From the NCBI GenBank assembly GCA_030549775.1, contig CM060175.1, positions 31,475,262 to 31,539,261 of the forward strand: 64,000 nt of DNA. The letters are read 5' to 3'. This document shows positions 59,423 to 64,000 of the stretch, in pieces. How positions within the stretch are numbered: the stretch's first letter is position 1; each line of letters begins with the position of its first letter. Below the pieces are notes generated by a model that was given only the letters and a program-made list of their open reading frames with translations, had not been told where the DNA came from and did not search any database. The stretch comes from Tamarix chinensis. Lineage: Eukaryota > Streptophyta > Magnoliopsida > Caryophyllales > Tamaricaceae. A program made the position numbers and the translations under genes.

Positions 59423-59953
59423 AAAAGGAAGAAAATTAAGTTGGAAGCCTACCATTTTACAAAATTATGACCTTTTTTGATGCCTTGTCATCCCCACTTG
59501 TATTCATGGCAGCCCCTTCTTACAAGTTGACTTTAGGGGTTAGCTATTTTTATGTTTAAAATCATGTAATAGCTTCTACTTTATAGGATAACTTATACTC
59601 AATCCAATACGGCAAATTGAGGGCTAAATGAAAGAGGGATGCATGTCCTCCTTAAGGTTGGGGAAAACTAAGCTATGTTTGGTTATAATTAAACTAGAAT
59701 ATACATCTAACTAGTAGCTATATGGTTTGGTTTCTAACTAGCTCTAATTTAATTAGATTATAATTAAATATTTATAACACTATATAAGAGCAAGAAAGGG
59801 CTGATTATAAGGTCTTTGGTCAGCCATACTTCCCTCTTGATGGGTGAAAATTACCTCCTTGGTTAGTGTATACCTTTGTTGATTTATCTCTTAAAATCTA
59901 GTTTCTTTCATCTTAAGTGTTGCATAGCTTAAATGGTAGATTCAAGTGTATGG
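59423..59953 (+). mobile_element. LTR (family alpha), right part
   Basis: It resumes the alpha LTR ('gaaaattaagttggaagcctacc', 'actatataagagcaagaaagggctg') until 'atggtagattcaagtgtatgg', where it is truncated about 150 bp before its expected end. Confidence 0.85.
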
Positions 59954-60754
59954 AGGTATCAATAAAACTAAGAACTAGGCTTGGGGGGTGTTCAAAACCA
60001 GTAGATAGCCGAAGGTTGATGTCCATTTCATTTATCTCTTCACCCATATAAAGAGTGTAAGAGGTTGGAAAAATTACAAAGAGACAGCTAACCCTTAGGT
60101 AATCATATTGGTACAAACTTAACCAAATATGACTAATATAAGCTAATTATGGTACGAAGAAATTGACCCCCAAAACCACCTACTTTGGAGCTGATTTTCA
60201 AGCTTCCTATAGTTATTCCTCATGCATAATAGATAGCACATTCATCTTACAAAGTAGCATTAGGACTTAGGAAGTACAAATTACAAGGGAAATTCTAGTA
60301 CAATACTTTGAGTTATGCTTAACCAAATTAAGAAAATAATCATTCCAATACCCTTTCTTTTGACTGAATACAATAGCTAGGTAGTAGGCCATCTTGTTTC
60401 CTTAATTTATGTTAATAAGGTCTTTGAAATCATGAGATTTAGGCCTCAATATTTGCGTGCAAATTCAGACCTACATGCCAACCATTCTTCTTGTTTTTTG
60501 AATGTTGAGCTCGAAATGTAGCTTTGATGCAAGCCGTGAGTGTCCAAGAGTCATATGGCTTATTCCAAGCCATATTTGATCCATAATAAAGCCAAGAAAA
60601 AGGTGGTGAGTTTATGGATTTTATTTGGTGTTGCATGGCTTCTAATAGTCTTGCTCATATATTAGTCCAAGTAAAGAGAATTTTAAATTCTCCTAACTTA
60701 GAAAAATTAATATATAGATTATTATTATCATGTATGGGGGATGCTCCTGCATCA
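59954..60754 (-). mobile_element. Partial LTR (family beta), inverted
   Basis: It contains the inverted beta sequence ('acccatataaagagtgtaagaggttgg', 'ctaatataagctaattatggta', 'gctgattttcaagcttcctat') and ends GGGGATGCTCCTGCATCA. The part nearest its 3' terminus is missing or altered at 59954. Confidence 0.78.
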
Positions 60755-61061
60755 AGAGTTATGGCTAAATAGAATGGGGGATCAACATAACTTGCTACAT
60801 TTAGAGAGCTTAAACTCTTTTTTATTATTCAACGTTTAAATGAAGAATATTGTCTAGCACTCCTTAAAATCTTACAAATTTTATCTCAAGTTATTCATAC
60901 CTTGAGTGGTATTTGCAAGTAGCTGAAATCCAAGAACCTTGAATTTTAGTTTTCCCTTCATCTCCTTCACCCCTGTTTTCATTTTAATTTTTGGTGGTAA
61001 TTATGTCCTATTCCCACCATTAATCTTCAAGCTTGACTCAACTTGTTTAGCTTATGCATCA
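60755..61061 (+). mobile_element. Right-hand end of an LTR (delta/beta-like)
   Basis: It ends GTTTAGCTTATGCATCA and carries 'atctcaagttattcataccttgagtgg' and 'atttttggtggtaattatg', which match the right end of the delta LTR at about 59260-59422. The left part is missing. Confidence 0.65.
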
Positions 61062-61416
61062 TATAGGAAAGTTTGGGCATCGGTAAGGAATCATTTATAA
61101 GAATCCCCTGGTCTAAATCCTTCTTGTTGTATGAGAGGCTATAATCTAAATGAATGTAATGCCAAACCTATTATAGATAAAGGAAAATATTTTTTGCAAG
61201 ATGATATTGTGACCCATAATGGAGTAAAGGAGAAACTGGTTGCAAACTAGGGTGAGACTTCGAAAGCTACTAAGAGTGTAAAGCCAGTCACATAAGTAGA
61301 TTGAAAGAAAAAAAAAGGCAAGAAACTGGGAGCTTTTTGGTTGTACCTAGTCTATATTACTATGAAGTGCCATGATTTAATGCTGCTACGAATGAAAAAC
61401 AAGCCTAGTATAAGAG
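61062..61416. other. Unassigned 355-bp segment
   Basis: It lies between two LTR termini. It does not resemble any LTR family or gag-pol region in this window. A plus-strand frame reads KPIIDKGKYFLQDDIVTHNG then VKEKLVAN with stops around it, which I cannot assign. It could be a remnant of the DNA into which these LTRs inserted. Confidence 0.4.
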
Positions 61417-62359
61417 TGATGCATGGTGGATACAAATTAGGTTAAACTTAGAGTCCAAATAGTTGCTGGGAAAATGACCACGGAAAGAAAGGAAATAAGA
61501 GAGAAAGATAAATAGAGATTATATGAACTAAGTAACCCTTAGATCATACACTTGAATCTAAGATTTGCAGCACTTAAGGTAAAAGAGATGATAATTTTAA
61601 GAAAAATCAACCAAGGTGTGTATTAGCCAAGGAGGTGGGCATTTACTCGAAAAAAGAGGAAATGAGGGAAGACCAAAATCTCCTCCATTCAGAAATTTAT
61701 GCCACTTTTATAGATGTGAATGCCTCGAGTTACAACACAATTATTCCCTAACTAAGTAGGTAATACCATTTAGGACTTCAACAATCTAGTTAACTAATAA
61801 TGTAAACTAGTCTAGTTTAATTCTAACCATCCCAAAAATCACCTCTTCCTACCTTACTCGTATGTTCTTACATAGGCTATTCTTATGGCTTACTTGGGGA
61901 AAGAGTGCATAAGCTACATAAAATAAGGGATGTCAAAAGCAAATCAAAGTGAGGGATTAAATGTCAAAATTCTCCCATAATCCTACACAAGAGGCTGGCC
62001 ATTTACTAACCTCATTTCCTGCGCTTTCTTGCGGGTCATATTAAGAAGCAGTCCCCATTGTTGTTTCTTGCACATGGTTGTGGAGGCAGGGTGTAGGCTG
62101 CTTGTTATGGATCCAAAAACAAGCCACGAATGGGAGTGGTTGATGGTAGGTTGTTGGCTACATGATTGGCTACAAAATAAGCCTAAAAAATGGGGCTGGT
62201 TGTGTGGCAAGTTGCATCACTTGCATGGCTCCCTTGGTGTAAATATTGAGAAATGTAGCTTAGTGTGATCCTTACCAACTTAGAATAATTTTCAAACCTT
62301 CTAATTTGGGATGATAATAAGCTAATGTGTAATGTTTTAAATGGGATGCTCCTACATCA
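61417..62359 (-). mobile_element. 3' LTR of element L (family alpha)
   Basis: The plus strand begins TGATGCATGGTGGATAC and ends GGATGCTCCTACATCA; 943 bp. The L polyprotein reads into it on the minus strand, with coding tail HPKLEGLKIILSW and a stop at about 62272. Confidence 0.88.
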
Positions 62360-63560
62360 TTCTCTCTCTCTTGAAAAGGTTCCTTGGTCAAATCAAAAGG
62401 CTCATTGTGGATGTAAGGAAGTAAGTCTCCCACATGGAAGGTGTGGAAGATGTTTCCTATGTCTTGTGGCAATTTGAGGTTATATGAATTATCCCCTATC
62501 TTTTCCTACACCCAATATAGCTCATCACCCCTTGGCATCAATTTTTTCTTCCATCTCATGGAAATACATTCTTTGCATAGGTGAAGCCAAACTAAATCTT
62601 CGGGCTTGTATAATTTTTGCTTGTGATGTTTGTTGGCTTTTGTTTTGTTTAGTTAATTCACCTTATCAATTTGTTACCTCACTTGTTCATGGAGTCTTTT
62701 CATGTTTTTATCTTAGTCCTTAGCTTCAAAACTTGCTACTTCACTTGTGGGGAGAGGTAGGAGGTATATGGGAGAAGTGGGATTCAAACTATAGATAACC
62801 TCAAAAGGTGAACGATGAGTGGCATATGTGGGGGGGGATTATATGAAACTTTAGCAAATCTAATTTTAATGTCCCAATCTTGTAAGGACTTTTAAACCAA
62901 ACTCCAAAGGATCATAGTGAGGATGTGGTTGGTTACTTCAGCTTTGCCATCGGTTTGTGGGTGGTAGACAATACTAAAGAGAAGTTTTGTACCAACTAAC
63001 CTCCATAAGGTCTATCAAAAATAGCTGAGGAACTTGGTATACCTATCTGAAACAATAGATAGTATACCATGTATCCAACCTATTTCATTGAAGAAGAGAT
63101 TGGCTACATAAGAGGTGTCATCCATTTTATTTCAAGCAATAAAATGAGCTATCTTAGAGAACTAATATGCCTCTACCTTTATAGCATCATGTTACCTTTT
63201 TATTCGAGGCAAGGCCATAATAAAATCCATGCTAATATGATACCATGGTTTGTGGGGGATGAGGAGGGGAGTATACAAGCCCTTATGGAATTGACAATTA
63301 GGCTTCTATCAAGTGGCACATCTCGCCACTTTACACTTTATATCCCTTACATTGCATATCTTAGATCAACAGTTATCAAATGGGGTTTTTGGGTACAAGC
63401 AACTTGTTGTTTTTGAAGTGAAATATGTCATGAATCATGAATGAACCATTAATCTTGTCTTGGTCTTTGAAGTATATCTCAAGTATTCATCTTCTTCATA
63501 AAGTTCCTTAATGCAACTAATCCCTATGATTCTTTCTTCTAGTATAGAAAGCATATATTA
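62272..63560 (-). pseudogene. Integrase remnant with D, D and E residues visible (element L)
   Basis: The C-terminal frame 62272-62472 reads IGNIFHTFHVGDLLPYIHNE then EPFQERENDVGASH into the LTR. The core, read with frameshifts, has ISMDFIMALPRI (first Asp), [11 protein letters not shown] (second Asp) and YHPQTDGKAEVT (Glu), so the triad is present though the frame is broken. The HHCC finger is only partly legible (ARCAT). Near 63560 integrase is joined to the N-terminal part of RT: the rest of RT and RNase H are deleted. Confidence 0.86.
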
Positions 63561-64000
63561 ATGCACATATACGTGATGGTGATATTGTTCATAGCTCTAC
63601 TATCAACACACATCCTCATAATTCCAATCTTATTTGGTACTAGGGAAGATGATACCTCACAAGGACTAAGGGATTCCCAAATCAATCCCTTATTAGTTCT
63701 TCTATTTGTTTATGAAGCTCTATGGCCTATTAGGGATTACAATGATAAGAAGCTTTATTAGGGAGGATAGCACTGTGTACAAGATCTATTTGGTCCTCTA
63801 CGCGTCTTATGGGGGTAGTAAATGGGATAGGTCTTTAGGAAACATATCCCTAAATACGTCTAAGAAAACCCTAACTTAAAGTTTTATCGGATGCCCCATC
63901 ATTTTCTTCTACTAATAGCAATAAATATATCATCTTTCCTTTAGTCACAACCCTATATACAAGTTTTCACCTACAAATAAGAACTTTTGGCAGTTTGTGA
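63561..64000 (-). pseudogene. Reverse transcriptase N-terminal part (element L), runs off window
   Basis: The minus strand gives IWESLSPCEVSSSLVPNKIG then MRMCVDSRAMNNITITYMC, the stretch before motif A. Upstream is the protease-RT linker with stops. Gag and the 5' LTR would lie beyond 64000. Confidence 0.82.

Noticed and set aside
61062..61416. Possible host exon (KPIIDKGKYFLQDDIV frame)
   Set aside because: The open stretch is short and bounded by stops, with no splice sites or family motif that I can defend; left as unassigned.

Overview
This window looks like plant nuclear DNA: AT-rich, with no intact host gene, and filled with broken LTR retrotransposons of the Ty3/gypsy superfamily. 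Most recognisable coding sequence is gypsy gag-pol (CCHC zinc knuckle, protease, reverse transcriptase, RNase H, HHCC/DDE integrase). The primer-binding sites match plant initiator-Met tRNA (TGGTATCAGAGC type). The polyprotein C-terminus (a '..SDGPFKVLEKI.DNAY.L' segment, then a '.TFNVGDLLP' segment) runs into the 3' LTR. That layout is typical of chromoviruses and particularly of the CRM (centromeric) clade; the clade assignment is my inference. The species cannot be named from the sequence. Density, nesting and decay suggest pericentromeric or other heterochromatin.

Layout. 1-2397: a minus-strand gypsy 3' LTR with an integrase stub. 2398-7080: AT-rich DNA with microsatellites and nothing recognisable. 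7080-9330: the 3' end and LTR of a Tat/Athila-like element. 9520-11214: a plus-strand polyprotein end and LTR. 11215-15480: a very decayed plus-strand gag-pol (M). 15480-17097: unassigned. 17098-23207: a minus-strand element (D) with both LTRs and a primer-binding site, its gag split by a solo LTR. 23208-24961: plus-strand 5' piece (E). 24962-29934: minus-strand gag-pol (F). 29935-31990: fragments and an unassigned block. 31991-35201: plus-strand pol plus LTR (G). 35202-44213: minus-strand element (H), whose 5' LTR is interrupted by a 4.68-kb solo LTR of another lineage. 44214-45822: a minus-strand pol fragment (I) split by a solo LTR. 45823-53458: minus-strand element (J) carrying two solo LTRs. 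53459-56139: plus-strand pol fragment (K) split by a solo LTR. 56140-61416: piled-up LTRs. 61417-64000: the 3' part of minus-strand element L, leaving the window.

The strongest signals are architectural. Eight solo LTRs can be delimited with identical or near-identical 5-bp target duplications. Several sit inside coding domains of older elements, so the order of insertion can be read. Three LTR families (called A, alpha and beta here; delta is a fourth, longer relative) share TGATGCA...TGCATCA-type ends. All three encode a similar short C-terminal tail inside the LTR, downstream of a polypurine tract that is itself coding. None of the pol genes is intact. Stops and motif losses are mostly C-to-T or G-to-A changes, as expected for methylated, silenced repeats.
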